64,000 nt of DNA from Chlorella sorokiniana (Eukaryota; Chlorophyta; Trebouxiophyceae; Chlorellales; Chlorellaceae): assembly GCA_025917655.1 (NCBI GenBank), contig CP084620.1:1798001-1862000 (forward strand), read 5' to 3'. The notes under the pieces were generated by a model. That model ran no database searches, was not told the DNA's origin, and worked only from the letters and a program-made list of their open reading frames with translations. Made by a program: the position numbers and the translations under genes. How positions within the stretch are numbered: the stretch's first letter is position 1; every line of letters starts with the position of its first letter. This document shows positions 32,399 to 43,480 of the stretch, piece by piece.

Positions 32399-33135
32399 CC
32401 TAGAACGTCTCCACCCTGTGCCCCACGCGTCAACCTTCTTACACATTGCTCGGTTGCCGGGCCGCACTGTAACTGTGCACCTGGGAGCACACAGTCCTCT
32501 CATCATGTAGAGCCCCTCTGCAGGGTTGGATCCGCGGTGTCGCGCTTCTGCCTTCCAACATCGGTGAGCCCTGCTCCGACGCGCTCAGGCCCACCGCCAA
32601 ACCCAGGGTCCACATCCGCAGAGGTGGCTCCCACCTCGTCTGCACGCCTCGTCCAAGGGAAACGAAGCGCTCTGGTGAAGCACACTGGCAGGCAGAGGCA
32701 GGGGCGGCGGTAATGAGAAGGGCATCCCACTCAGCCACCTGCCTCACCCTTGGACGAAGTAGACTGCAGTGGGCTGGGGTTCTGATAGCCCTCATGCTCA
32801 GCCTTGACCTGGAAGCTGCCCACTGCAAGCTCGGGCCCTCCCTGAGCCTTCTCCTCTGTTGACATTGGCTACAGCGTTCTGTGCTGGGACCAGAGGAGGA
32901 CAACCCACTATCAAATATGGGTGCTACAGGCTTGATGCTTAAGCGATCAAAGCACTGCATGTAGTGCCGGCCAGCGAGCCAGCATGTGCATCGCGGATGC
33001 AAAGCTTAACCCAACACATCAAGGAAAGCAAGCAGCAAGAGGAAAATTACAGCGAAAGCAACTTGATTGAGGAAGCATACACAGCACATTGAAGGTGGCA
33101 AGAGCTGCTGCGTAATGCGTAAACAGTGCATAGGG
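32399..33135. other. Convergent intergenic region
   Basis: Between two convergent 3' ends. A TTACA at 33047-33051 (TGTAA on the minus strand) lies 85 bp past the stop of the secreted-protein gene. A 187-codon minus ORF (32439-33002) has no recognisable motif or exon partner and is not called. Confidence 0.45.
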
Positions 33136-34880
33136 TCACCGTGCGGTTCCCTCCGCTGGGGCTGCTCCATCAGCTGGTGGCGGCGGGCTGGCAGTCTGTG
33201 CTGCCTCGCCTGCAAGGGGCTGCCCCTGCTGCTGCTGCGTGGCCTGGCCTGCTGCCAGCTCAGCGTCGGTGGTGCCGCCCAGCACAACGGGGTCTTGCTG
33301 CGTGGACGAGCCGCTCACGCCGCCGCTGTTGCCCAGCAGGTCGTTGATCTGCGAGCGACAGCATGAGGGGGGCGCTGTAAGCTGGCTTGACGAATGCATC
33401 TCCCTACGCCCTGCAGGGTCGGTGACGGCCCTGCTCGCCGCTGCTACCCGGGGCCCGCCCTCATGAGCCCAGGAATGCAGGCGTTCCATCGCTGTCCCCC
33501 ACCAAGCTGCAGCCCTGCGTGCCGCCTCACCCCGTTGACCAGGCGCCAGAAGTAATCGGTGACGGCAAATTTGTTGATCTGCTGCACCTGGTACCCGCTG
33601 TCCATAGCACGTCCTGCACTGTCCGACCCGCGGTGCGCCACATATATGGTGGTAGAGCAGTTGTTGGCGGGGCAGTCCAGGCCCGCGTTGCATGTGCAAT
33701 CAGCGTCCGGGACTGCAAGCAGGCAGGCAGGGGATGAGGGTTCGAAGGGCTGTCAGGCATACGCAACCCGGTCATGAGGTCAGCAGCAGGCGTGGCCACA
33801 CAGAGCACCCCGCTCCAGCTCGACGGCCCACTGCCAGCAGTCCCAGCCTGCCGGGGCTCACATGCGCAGGCGCTCTCAGGGTACTGCTGGAAGACCTCGT
33901 TGTACTGCGTCTGAACGCAGGTGGAGGAGCTGAGGCCGCCGCAGGAGGAGCAGGCCCCGTGTTGTACCAGGTGAACCCGGCAAACTCGCCGCGGTCCCAG
34001 GACACCATGAGGCTCAGCTGCTCCACGATGCCCGTCCCCTCCGTCAGCAGCGAGCTGTTGCTGCGGATGTACTGGGCCTCGCTGCGGTTCTGGCCGCGGA
34101 AGGCAATGACCGAAATGACGGGCTGCACGTTCTGGCTGCCTGCGGCAACGTCATTCAGCAACGTGCGCCAGATGGCGTCCATCTCGGCCCGCGACGTGCG
34201 CACCCCAGCCAGCGTGTCCACCTTGATGCGGTAGGTGGCAAAGCGCACGCTGTATGCCCCCTGCAGCAGCCCCGGGTATGAGCATGTTACGCAGCGCAGT
34301 ACATGGGAGCCGCAGCGCAGCCATTCCCGGGGAAAGCACATGTCACGTTGCCGAACCAACCACCTCACCAGGTAATCGCCATACTCCGGGCTGTTGCCGT
34401 CGGGCAAGACGGTGGTCAGGTTGCTGAGGCAGGGGTTCAGGCCTGGCTGCCCAGAGGAGGTGTTGTATGTGAAACCCCTGCGACAACGTAAAATATAAAG
34501 GAGGGCCAAATGATGTTGTCAATAAGAATGCTGCGCAGTTTTGTTGCAGAGCAGCCTTGCAGCACCAACAGGACGGCAGGCGCGCACCACTGCTCCACCG
34601 TCCCGCCAGGCCAGAAAGCCAGTCCAAAGGTGAAAGGGTCGCCCTGCAACAATGGAGGTGCGAGTTTAATCGCTGAACAGCGAGAAAAGCAAGCTGCAAA
34701 GGGCAGGTGAAGCGCGTGGCGGGGCGCTCACGATGTTCACGCCGCTGGGGGTGGCAGGCAAGGGTCATAGGTGCCTGGCGCCGAAGTAGGACCGCTCGAA
34801 ATAACTAGCTGCGCCTGGCCCACGCCAAACCAGGCGCAAAGCAGCAACAGCAACAACGATGCGTGGCTTTTCCCATCCAT
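33136..34880 (-). CDS. Secreted, probably glycosylated protein of unknown function
   Basis: The ATG at 34880 gives a clear signal peptide (MDGKSHASLLLLLLCAWFGV, cut near GQAQ). Following exons read FTFGLAFWPGGTVEQWCAPA (about 34570-34640), FTYNTSSGQPGLNPCLSNL (about 34427-34483), SVRFATYRIKVDTLAGVR and MDAIWRTLLNDVAAGSQNVQ (about 34120-34260). After these come MVSWDRGEFAGFTWYNTG, a Cys cluster (CSSCGG, CTCNAGLDCPANNC) and VTDYFWRLVNG. Several N-x-S/T sites (NTSS, NLT, NRS, NSS, NCS) suggest N-glycosylation. The C-terminal 60 residues are Gln/Ala/Pro-rich and end TAR. One base seems missing near 33930. There is no membrane anchor. The layout suits an extracellular matrix or wall protein; I cannot name the family. 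Confidence 0.55.
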
Positions 34881-35306
34881 CGCAGAACGCTTTTTAGCAA
34901 ACAAGCAACGATAATAGGAAAGCTGGGCAAAGAGCGAGCTATCGGGGCAGCACGTCGCAGCAGGCGCAAAATTCCTCTCGTCGAGTAATGCGGACCCAAC
35001 ATGTACTATTGATTCTATGGTATCAGCCTTTAGATCGAGCTCCACATGGAGCGCAAACAGGGGCCGTGCGGAGCGGGTTGCCCGCGCCGTGATTGGCAGT
35101 TTGCAGCCTGGAGGCTGGATAGGGAGTTGCAAGAGCTTATCATGTACAGTGGAATCGAATGAACAGCAATGTCGCGATATAAAGGTTCGCCGAGGAGTCA
35201 AACATTAGCAGCTTGATTCATAGACGCGAGCGAGCTCACAAACACGCAAGAAGGGCAGCGCTGGGGAAAAACATAGATTCTTGGTACAGGCTACATGATC
35301 ATGCAC
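34881..35306. other. Spacer upstream of the secreted-protein gene
   Basis: Between two genes on the minus strand; it holds the 3' end of the MATE gene and the promoter of the secreted-protein gene. Nothing further is recognised. Confidence 0.45.
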
Positions 35307-37653
35307 TCACGCTGGCTGCGCAGCTGCCCGCTCTGTGCTGCTGCCCCCTCCCGCTCCCAGCAGCTCCATCTTCATCAGGGCGCGCGGCAGGCTTTGAGCG
35401 GCGCGCATGCCAAAGAACACAAAGAGGCCCCACCACACGCCCGGCAGGCCCGGCAGTCCGGTACGGGCCCACCACAGGAAGGCTGTGAGCATCACCAAAC
35501 AGTATCCCATGGCGCGAGCCTGCAACATGGGAAGCAAGTGAAGCTGCCGGTGAGGTGTTCGTCCGAAAGCAGCGTCCATGGGCTTGACGTCCGGACAGGG
35601 CTTGATGCACCGCCCTGCTCACTGAGCACCCCCGGACCCCTCACCACGAACGCGGTGTCCTTGGCGGCGATGATGACGCCGGAGGCGGCGACGTCGACGC
35701 CGCAGCACAGCGTGGCCAGCAGCGAGGGCAGCCACACCGAGCGCATGGGGCCCCACAGCTCAGGGTTGGCGGCAAAGAGCTGGGGCGCCACGGCAGGCAG
35801 CCCCACCGCCACCAGGCAGCCCAGGACGCCGCTGGCCCCGCCCAGCATGAGCAGCAGCCGCGCGGTCTCCTGCTGCTCGCGCCGGTCGGCGGCGGCTGGC
35901 AGAAACGCGAGCGCCGCCGACTCGAGCGGGCGTTGGTGAAGGAGACGAGGCACCACAGGCTCCACACGGGCTGGTGCGCCGCCAGCAGGACCGCGGACAG
36001 CTGCGCCGCAGTGCTCTGCGCACAGGCAAAGGCAGCAGGCCGCTCAGCCAGGGGCTCACCCGCCAGAAGCGCGCTCGACTGCGCCCCGCGGAACTGTGTT
36101 GGCTCGCTATTGACAGCCCACCTGAATCATGACGTAGCTCAGGTTCTTGGCAGCATAGAAAAGGGTGAGCACGCCAAACGTGTCCAGCAGCGCGCGCAGC
36201 TCCGAGGCGGAGGGCACGCGCAGCGTGGGGGCCACGCGCGTTCGCCGCAGCGCATGCAGCAGCAAGCCGGCGCTCATGTACTGCGGCAGAGGGCATCCAG
36301 GTGCGTGGGGCGGGGTGGGTGGGCATGGGGGTGGGCCAGTGAAGGGGGCCATGGTCGGGCTGAACCTCCACCACGAGGCACGGAATGGAGGCAAGCAAGC
36401 AAGCTGGCTCAAGAGGCTCCAGATCCCCCCCACCCCCCGCTTGCCTGCGCGAGGATGGTGGTCCACGCGGCGCCCGCCACGCCCATGCCGCAGCGCCCGA
36501 TGAGCAGCCAGTCGCCGAGCAGGGAGAACAGGGAGGTGGCCAGCACCACGCGGAAGGGGGACAGGCTGTCGCGCTGCGCCAGCAGCCCCGCCTGGGCCAC
36601 CTGCGCACGGGGCAGCGGGGCCGCCAACACGCAATGTTTGAACAAGTACCTGCAGGTCTCCATCCACGTGTGCAAGACTGGCAGGCTGCAGGAGGAAGCA
36701 CCGCCGGGCACAAGCGGGCTGACATGCAGCGCGCTATGGCCCGGCCCCAGCATCCCTGCGTTCTACCTGGCCCACAATGACGGCAGGCAGCGCCAGGGCG
36801 CGAATGCGCAGGTAGCTGGCGGCAAAGGGCAGCACCGCTGCATCCGCGCCCGTCAGGCTCAGCAGCTGCGCGCCCTGCAGCAGGTAGAGCGCTCCCATCG
36901 CCGCGCCGCCTGTCGCCGCCAGGAAGAGCGAGCTGGACAGCGCCTGCGCTGCTGCTGCCACATCCTGGTCCTTGAGACGCTCCGCAATCAGGCTCACTGT
37001 GCCCACCGACAGCCCAAACAGGATGTAGTTTGAAAAGGTGAGCAGCAGGCTGGAGGGCCCGAGCGCTGCCAGCTGCACCGCGTCGCTCATGCGACCCAAC
37101 GCAACTGTGTCAATCAGGGACATGATCTGCAGGCAGCGCCCGCCGGCAGGAGCACCGCGTCAGTGTTTCATCGGAGGGCGGCAGCAGGCACCAGGCCGCG
37201 TCAGACTGAGCAACCGGCACCACGCCCCCAGCACCTGCTCACCGGATCAGCCAAGGGCACAAGGACCACGGGCAGGCAGAAGGCAAGGATTTCTTGAAGC
37301 CGTTGTTCTCTTGTTTTTGGCTGCGGCTGTGCTGTGTCAACAGCCAGCGCTGCTGCAGCTGCTTCAGCTACATCGAGCGGCGGCGGGGCGGCAGCCTGGA
37401 CTTGGCCGTGGGGCTCCTCCTTGCTATTGGTGCTGCTGTCGGGATCTGGAGCATGCGACACTTGCGATGCGCTGTTGAGGCCCGTATGCGCGCAGAAGCG
37501 GTGGCTTCGGCGCTGTCTGCCACTGGTGGCGCCACGCCGCTTACTAGGCCCGCAGCTGAAGAACCGACGGGCTGGTGTTGATCGATCAGCTGCATTTGGC
37601 TTCGTCGATCTATAAACTGGCTGAGTAGCCTGGGCGGAGAGCACCTTTGCCAT
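35307..37653 (-). CDS. Plastid-type MATE efflux family transporter
   Basis: MATE carriers export organic compounds in exchange for H+ or Na+. Exon 1 (37243-37653) encodes a Ser/Arg/Ala-rich N-terminus typical of a plastid transit peptide, then REQRLQEILAFCLPVVLVPL. Exon 2 (36767-37126) carries the first helices (SLIDTVALGRMSDAVQLAAL, LLLTFSNYILFGLSVGTVSL, LRIRALALPAVIVGQ). Later exons give VAQAGLLAQRDSLSPFRVVL, LGDWLLIGRCGMGVAGAAWT, FYAAKNLSYVMIQ, STAAQLSAVLLAAHQPVWSL and VWLPSLLATLCCGVDVAASG. The last exon ends near 35307 after LWWARTGLPGLPGVWWGLFV. The intron after TTILAQ has a GC donor (CAG|GCAAGC). One base is missing near 35930, just before LESAALAFLPAA. Overall organisation resembles the EDS5-like plastid MATE group of plants, but substrate cannot be inferred. 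Confidence 0.82.
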
Positions 37654-38414
37654 GTGAGGTAGGGTCGCGCGACGCCAAAGAGATTTGCAGTGTGAACTTT
37701 GCGGCGTGGGCTTTAGAAATCTTTAATGCTGTCCACGGGGCTAGCGTACGTCATGTCTGCAAGTCCAGCTGGCAATGGCGGCATGCCGCGGCAGCGGCGC
37801 CCAGCGTGCAGAATCAATCAGGCCTGTGCCTGATGGTGGCTACATGCCCTCATCGTGCAGCCTTGGCCGTCCCTTGGGAACTGGTACCATGATAATCAAG
37901 CCACCAGGATGCTTGAGCGAGTAGCATGTGCGCTGTGTTCCTCCCGCTGCAGGCATCACTGGGGAGCTGGGCATGGACGGCGGCGGTGCGACTGGATCGG
38001 CACACCTGGACGTCGACTCGCCGCGAGGAGTGCTGAACCCCTTTGCTGAACCCCCCCCCCCCCCAGGGTTCTTTGCTTTTCAGCAGCCGCCATGGCACTG
38101 GATTCCCTCTGAAAGGTCTACGCTGTAGGGGGAGAGGCTGGATGGCTGCAGTGTGGACGAGCATGCAGGGATGAAGCTGGCCAACCACCTCCCCAGCATG
38201 CGCAGCACGTGGTCGTCAGGCCTTCGGAAAGCTGTGCTGGCGACTATGACATCGAGCCCTGATACAACAGCAGTGCTACCTGTAAATCAAAAATGAGGGG
38301 CAAAACGAGCAACTAGAGGGTAACTGGGACCCCGGGATTGGGAAAGAAAATTGTCAATCAGGCCGTGCTGCATATTCAATTGGTTGGGCTTGGGCCGCGT
38401 GCACAGGGGCGCCT
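37654..38414. other. Intergenic region upstream of the MATE gene
   Basis: Between two minus-strand genes. It holds a C14 homopolymer (38051-38064) and a plus-strand ORF (37928-38128) with no recognisable product. No other signal is supported. Confidence 0.45.
38051..38064. repeat. C14 homopolymer
   Basis: Fourteen consecutive C residues in non-coding sequence; length is likely polymorphic and hard to sequence. Confidence 0.85.
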
Positions 38415-41400
38415 TCACCACCCGTACCACCTCTGGTTTGCGCACTCCAAGTTGGTGCCTGTGTCGGTTCCCAGCAGCGTGGCGTAGCGCTTGAAGTAGT
38501 TGATGCGGTCCCACACGGCTGGGGTGGTGGGCTGGCTGCACTCCAGGCCGCCGTTGATGATGTTGGTGGTCCAGCCGTAGCCCGGTACGCGGCCCGCCGC
38601 AATGTCGGCCGCTGTGGGAGTGTACCTGCGCATGCCACCAGCAGGACAACAATTTGTTGTGTTGGTGTTTTTCTTGGGGGGGGGGGCGCCCACAGACGAT
38701 CAGGGGCGGGCCTCAACAGTTCCTCTGCAGCAGCCCCTGGCCAGCAGGGGGCGGCTCACGTGTTGGTCATGATGGCGTGGCAGGATGGCTTGGGGTCCTG
38801 GGGCGTCATCCAGAACCACAGCGCCGTCATGAAGGCCACCGAGGCGTTTTGGTGCACGAGGTCGGGGTTGTTCAGCAGGTCCAGGCCCAGGGCGGGGCCA
38901 GCCAGGGCGTAGCTGCAAGCAAGCATGGGGCGGGGTGGCTTGACGAGTCATGCAGCCTGGCTGCGGACAGTTAAAACATCTTTCTACCCCCTGCGGCGCC
39001 CCCTCCCCCCCAACTCACTTGTAATTCCAGCTGAGCTGCATTGGCCCTCGGCCGTAGTATTTCCGATTTGGGGAGCAAGGGTAGCGGGTAGGGTCGCAGT
39101 ACGCGGCGCACGCCGCGTCGTTGCCGCCCTGCACACACAGCTCCACCTTCCAGCACAGCCCCCAGTCGTACTGGTTGTTGGTGGCGGGGCCGCCGGTGGT
39201 CTCGTGCGACACCTGGGCCAGGAAGGCGGCCAGCTCTCGCCGGTTGACGTCGTCGCTGGCGGCGCCCGCAAACTGGGGGTAGGACCTGGTGGCTGCGCAG
39301 CGCCGCCAAAGTGCCAGCGGGGCCGCAGGGCAATGCATGGATCAGGCTCATGCTCAGCCGGGGGCTGCTGGGATGGTGTTAGCAGCATGCGTCTTGGCGA
39401 AACCAGAGCAGCCTCCACTCCTCGGCACCAACCACCGACCCCGTTCTCACCCTGAACGAAGGCGTCAAAGGTGTAAAAGTTGGATCCCGTGCAGGCAAAA
39501 TTGTTGATGTTGCGGAAGATGGTGTTCCACAGGCTCTGGGTGAGGTAGCGCTCCACACCAGCGCCACTGCCTGAGCCGCCGCCGCCGCCGTTGCCGCCAC
39601 CGCCCCCAACGGGTGGGGAGGGGGATGGCGGCGGGGAGGGCACTGTCGGTGCATCAGTTGTACACTGCACGTTATCTGCAAGCACAGCAGGCAGTGCCAC
39701 GGTGTCAGCCGTCGTCGCGATTTTGGGAAGAACAGGCAAGAGGCATCCAGCGTCACACTGCTGCAAAGGGGCTGGCCACGGGCCTACTCACACGGCCAGT
39801 CGCACTGCTGGTTGGCGTTGTTGAACTGCAGGCCCGGCGGGCAGTCTCCCCTCAAGTACTGGCCAGGGCCGTCGCACACATAATACTTGGTGCAGTTGCT
39901 GCTCTGGTCGGCAAAGCGGCCAGACTTGGGGGCGGGGGTGGTGCACACGCAGGAGGCGTTGGCGGGGGCACAGCCCGTGGGCTCCGCAGGCACGGGAGAT
40001 GGCGGAGGCGGGGGAGAGGGGGTGGGCAGCGGGGTCACACCGCCCAGATCTGCAGCACGGCGCAGCACGGGAGCGTTGCTGCGGGCATTTCACGGGCTGC
40101 CGAAAAGTGCGCAGGCAGCAGGGCACTTGAAAGCCGCCGTGACGCACCGCAGCCCGCCAGGCAGTCGCGCGGCAGCATGTCGAACAAGGCGTTGCACTGC
40201 GCGTCATCCTTGAGGCCGGATGACGCATAATAGTCGGTGTTCAAGCAGTAACTGCATCAGAGAGAGATTTGGGGATTGCATGCATGGTGCCATCAAAGCA
40301 GACATTGTGATTTACATCACAGGCACCTCAGCAACCTGCCACCCCCACCAAAGCATATGCTCACCTGCCACAGCGCTGGGCGCCCTCTGCACAGGCAGGA
40401 CCCGCAGTACACTGCAGCTGCAGGGAGCCGCCTGGCTGCAGCACGCGCACATCCAGGTCCAGGCCAGCGCGGCTGGGGCCGGCGGGCAAGGGGACGTGCG
40501 GCTTGTCAGCAGCAGGGAGGCGCCGCACACCCAAGGTGCGACGGTTCTTTCAAGCTACAGGGAGCAGCTCTCAACCGGCTGCAGCTCTCCCCGCTCTGCC
40601 TCGCTTTCTCACCAGCGGTAACATTGACCGTTGATGAGGGTACCTTCACCGCTGCACTCCCTGTCCACGGGAGCCTGGTCCACCAGCCGAGAAGTCTGCT
40701 GCAGCGGCGCCGCCTCACCGGAGCGGGCCGAGCATGGCGAGGGCCGCAGCACGAACTGGCGGGGCGTGGTGGCTTTGGAGCAGTGGGTGGCATTGTACTG
40801 GCCAAAGCCCGTGGGGCACTTGGGGCAGCAGAGGGAGTTGAAGGCGAGGAGGCCGGCACCGCAGGGGGCGTAGCAGCGTTTTGAGAGGGACACATACTCT
40901 GGGGAGCCGAGGGGGCACCTGCGGCGAGCAAAGACCAAGACAGTCGTATCCGGTTGGGCACAGCACCAGCTTGCAGAGGTGGGTGCGCACTTGATCAGTC
41001 TTGAGGAGCAGGATATCGCGGACAGGCACCTCACCTGATGCAGTTGGTGGTGCCTGTAAATGCAGCGCCCTCCCCCGTGGTGGCCGTACCATTGCACGCC
41101 CGCAGACACTGGTCAGGACGATTGACCCGGGGCGAGGAGGGGGCCTCGCAAGCAGCGTAGCATCTGCGCCAGACAGCATGGCGGAACAGCAGGTTTCAGG
41201 AAGAATATGGCTTGGGTGGCTGTTTCACAATCGGCCCTAAAAACTCACTTGCCCAGGTACTCGGTGGTGGCAGCAGGGCAGGAGCTGGCTTCCACCGCAG
41301 GATCTTCCCGCTGAGACACCGCAGCCGGGCACACCGGGAAGTGGCGGGGGCATCGGGCAGGGGGACCGCAGAGTCTGCGACACGCGACAGTGTGCAGGTG

Positions 41401-42825
41401 GAAACCACGGGGGTGCATGGGGCATTGGGAGCAGAAGCTGTCGCCCACTCGCAGGCTGGTCTTGCTCACCGCACGTGTCGAAGCACTCCTTGGGCAGCTG
41501 GCCGAAGGCTGCATCACACTGCTCATCATACAAGAAAGAATCCACCTGCCCGAACAGGTTCCTGGCCACGCAAAACCTGCGACACACCCGCAGCGGAGGA
41601 ACGGCTTGGGCATGCAGCAGCATCGACCCAGCAGTGCCATCATGAGTGTAGGTCTGCAGGACGGCAGCAACCCGGATGCTTTCGGCCCACCCACCCGCCG
41701 CAGGACACTGTGTCGCCATAGCAGATCTGTGGTGTGCGGCACTGGAGCTGCGAGGTGCCGTCCAGCAGCTCAACCTCCTCAAGGTCGTATCCGTCCGAGC
41801 TGCGGTGTGACAGGGAGAGGGATGCGATCGCGTGGCAGCCATGTCAGGCGGGAGGACGCGCAGCATGACATCGCCAAGCGGCCGTGGCTATCAGCAAGCC
41901 AGCCTCACCATGAGTAGCAGGTGCCGCCGGCCTGCGCGGCGGCCGCATCACACTGCTTCTCGGAGGCTGGGTTAGAAACCAGGCGTGAGGTGCGCTGCGC
42001 CGGCGCAACTGCAGCGCGCTCCACGCAGGCCGTTGCCCTCCGTTGGTACTGGGCCGGGCTGGTGCCTGGCTTGATGCAGTGGGTGGCGTTGAACTGGTTG
42101 AAACCGGATCCGCAAGCGGGGCAGCACAGCGTGCCCACGGCCGTGCCAGAGGAGCAAGTTGCCACACAGCGGTTGCTGTCAAGCACATACTCTGGGTAGG
42201 CCACGGGGCACCTGCAATCAAGGCAGAGATTGATTGAGCACAGGGCTCCCTTGCCGGACGATGCCGGATGCAAAGCGCAGGAGGGCGTTCCCACCGGATG
42301 CACATATCGCTCCCGGGCACAGCAGCGCCGCCGCCCGACGTCAGGGTGCCCGTGCACGGCTTGAGGCAAAGGTGTGGACGGTTTGGCTGCAGGGCAACGT
42401 GCCGGACAAAAATTTTATGATACTTTCTGGGTTGCTTCAGGTATGGAACAAGCGACAGCTTAGCCGAGACTTACAGCCTTCATGTTGGGTGACTGGCAGC
42501 TGGGATAGCATCTGCACACGGAGAGCCAGCGCATCATCAAACACATCAGCTGCACCAGCAAGGGAGCTGCAAAAGATGTGCAGACGCCTGACGGGATATA
42601 GTCAGCCTCACTTTGAATTGTATTGCGTCATCCCGGGGGGCACATGGCGGGCACAGTGTCTGGGGCTGTCTGCGCCGCTGGCAACGCTGGACAGACTTGA
42701 ATGCTGGGGGACATCTGCAGCATTGTACGCCCCAGAATGACCTCCAGAGGTCTAGCCAAGCATGCTGATGGAGATGCGATAATCAGCAGCACAGCTACGA
42801 GGGTTCCCAGGTGCCCAGAAGCCAT
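38415..42825 (-). CDS. Secreted GH19 chitinase with CBM14 and duplicated Cys-rich cassettes
   Basis: Hydrolyses chitin outside the cell. The ATG at 42825 gives a signal peptide ([20 protein letters not shown], then ACLA). Two tandem copies of a Cys-rich cassette follow, each with four parts. Part 1 ends in CIR. Part 2 shows PEYV, LCCP.C and NATHC and ends CYSW or CYRW. Part 3 is LQC-rich. Part 4 shows [18 protein letters not shown] or [18 protein letters not shown]. Next comes a CBM14 chitin-binding module (about 39790-39965) with six cysteines in the expected spacing ([30 protein letters not shown]), then a Pro/Gly linker. The GH19 domain has [34 protein letters not shown] (catalytic Glu), [34 protein letters not shown] and [12 protein letters not shown], and ends [15 protein letters not shown]14 is mainly an animal-type module, so its union with a plant-type GH19 is notable. 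It could be two genes split near 40250, but the cassette repeat crosses that point. Confidence 0.75.
38676..38686. repeat. G11 homopolymer in a chitinase intron
   Basis: Eleven consecutive G residues inside an intron of the chitinase gene. Confidence 0.8.
40142..41180 (-). repeat. Chitinase Cys-rich cassette, copy 2
   Basis: Second internal repeat, in the same order as copy 1: [20 protein letters not shown] to [36 protein letters not shown] and [43 protein letters not shown]. The part boundaries coincide with introns in both copies, pointing to duplication of a multi-exon block. Confidence 0.7.
41464..42370 (-). repeat. Chitinase Cys-rich cassette, copy 1
   Basis: First of two internal protein repeats. 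Order: [20 protein letters not shown] to CIR; then [33 protein letters not shown] and CYSW; then [18 protein letters not shown]; then [20 protein letters not shown]. Introns separate the parts. Confidence 0.7.
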
Positions 42826-43480
42826 GCTGCCCGCCGTTCTCTGGAGGCGCCGCTTCTGATGTTGTGTGGGCGCCGTTGCCGCCCGGGATGTTCAGCAAAG
42901 CACGAGTCACAGGGCCCGCTTGGGTTATCCCGATTCGTAATATGTATGGTTGAAGCGAATGTGGCAATGACAGGCGATAGAGGAAGACTTTGGCAGAAAA
43001 ACACGAACCGGCTTTGCTCACAACTCGAAACCCAACTTCGCAAGGTGCTGCGAAACACTGGGTTTTGCTCGTTTGGATCAATATCGCGAAGTGAAAGTTT
43101 AACGCTTGCGTCTGTTACGCGCTGGCGTTTCAAGGGGCGGGCTGTACTGCAAGTACCCACGGCACCCACATTGATTGATTCGCGCACTGCTTGCCGATGG
43201 AAAGTTAGAAACAACCCAGATGAAACCCTGCGCGCTTCATGAAGCCTCATTGCGCTTGCCCAAAAAGGCTGCCCCTAGGACCGAGGTGTTATGCACTGTA
43301 AAAAGGTGTTTGTACACCCCAAAGCAGGCGAAACGTTGGGCATCACAGCAAGGAGTGGCATAGAGTTTGGACAGCATCACTGGTGGACTTTTGGATCCCG
43401 CTGTGTGGCCCAGCCCCCACCTCCATACATACGCCTGCAGCAACTGCAGCCCATCTTACACTCAAAAGTTGGCAGTCCCT
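42826..43480. other. Upstream region of the chitinase gene
   Basis: Between two minus-strand genes; presumably the chitinase promoter plus the 3' UTR of ARMC8. A TTACA (43456-43460) lies 21 bp past the ARMC8 stop. No ORF here is supported. Confidence 0.45.

Noticed and set aside
32439-33002. Minus-strand 187-codon ORF between two 3' ends
   Set aside because: It lies in a convergent 3' region with no start context, no motifs and no splicing partner.
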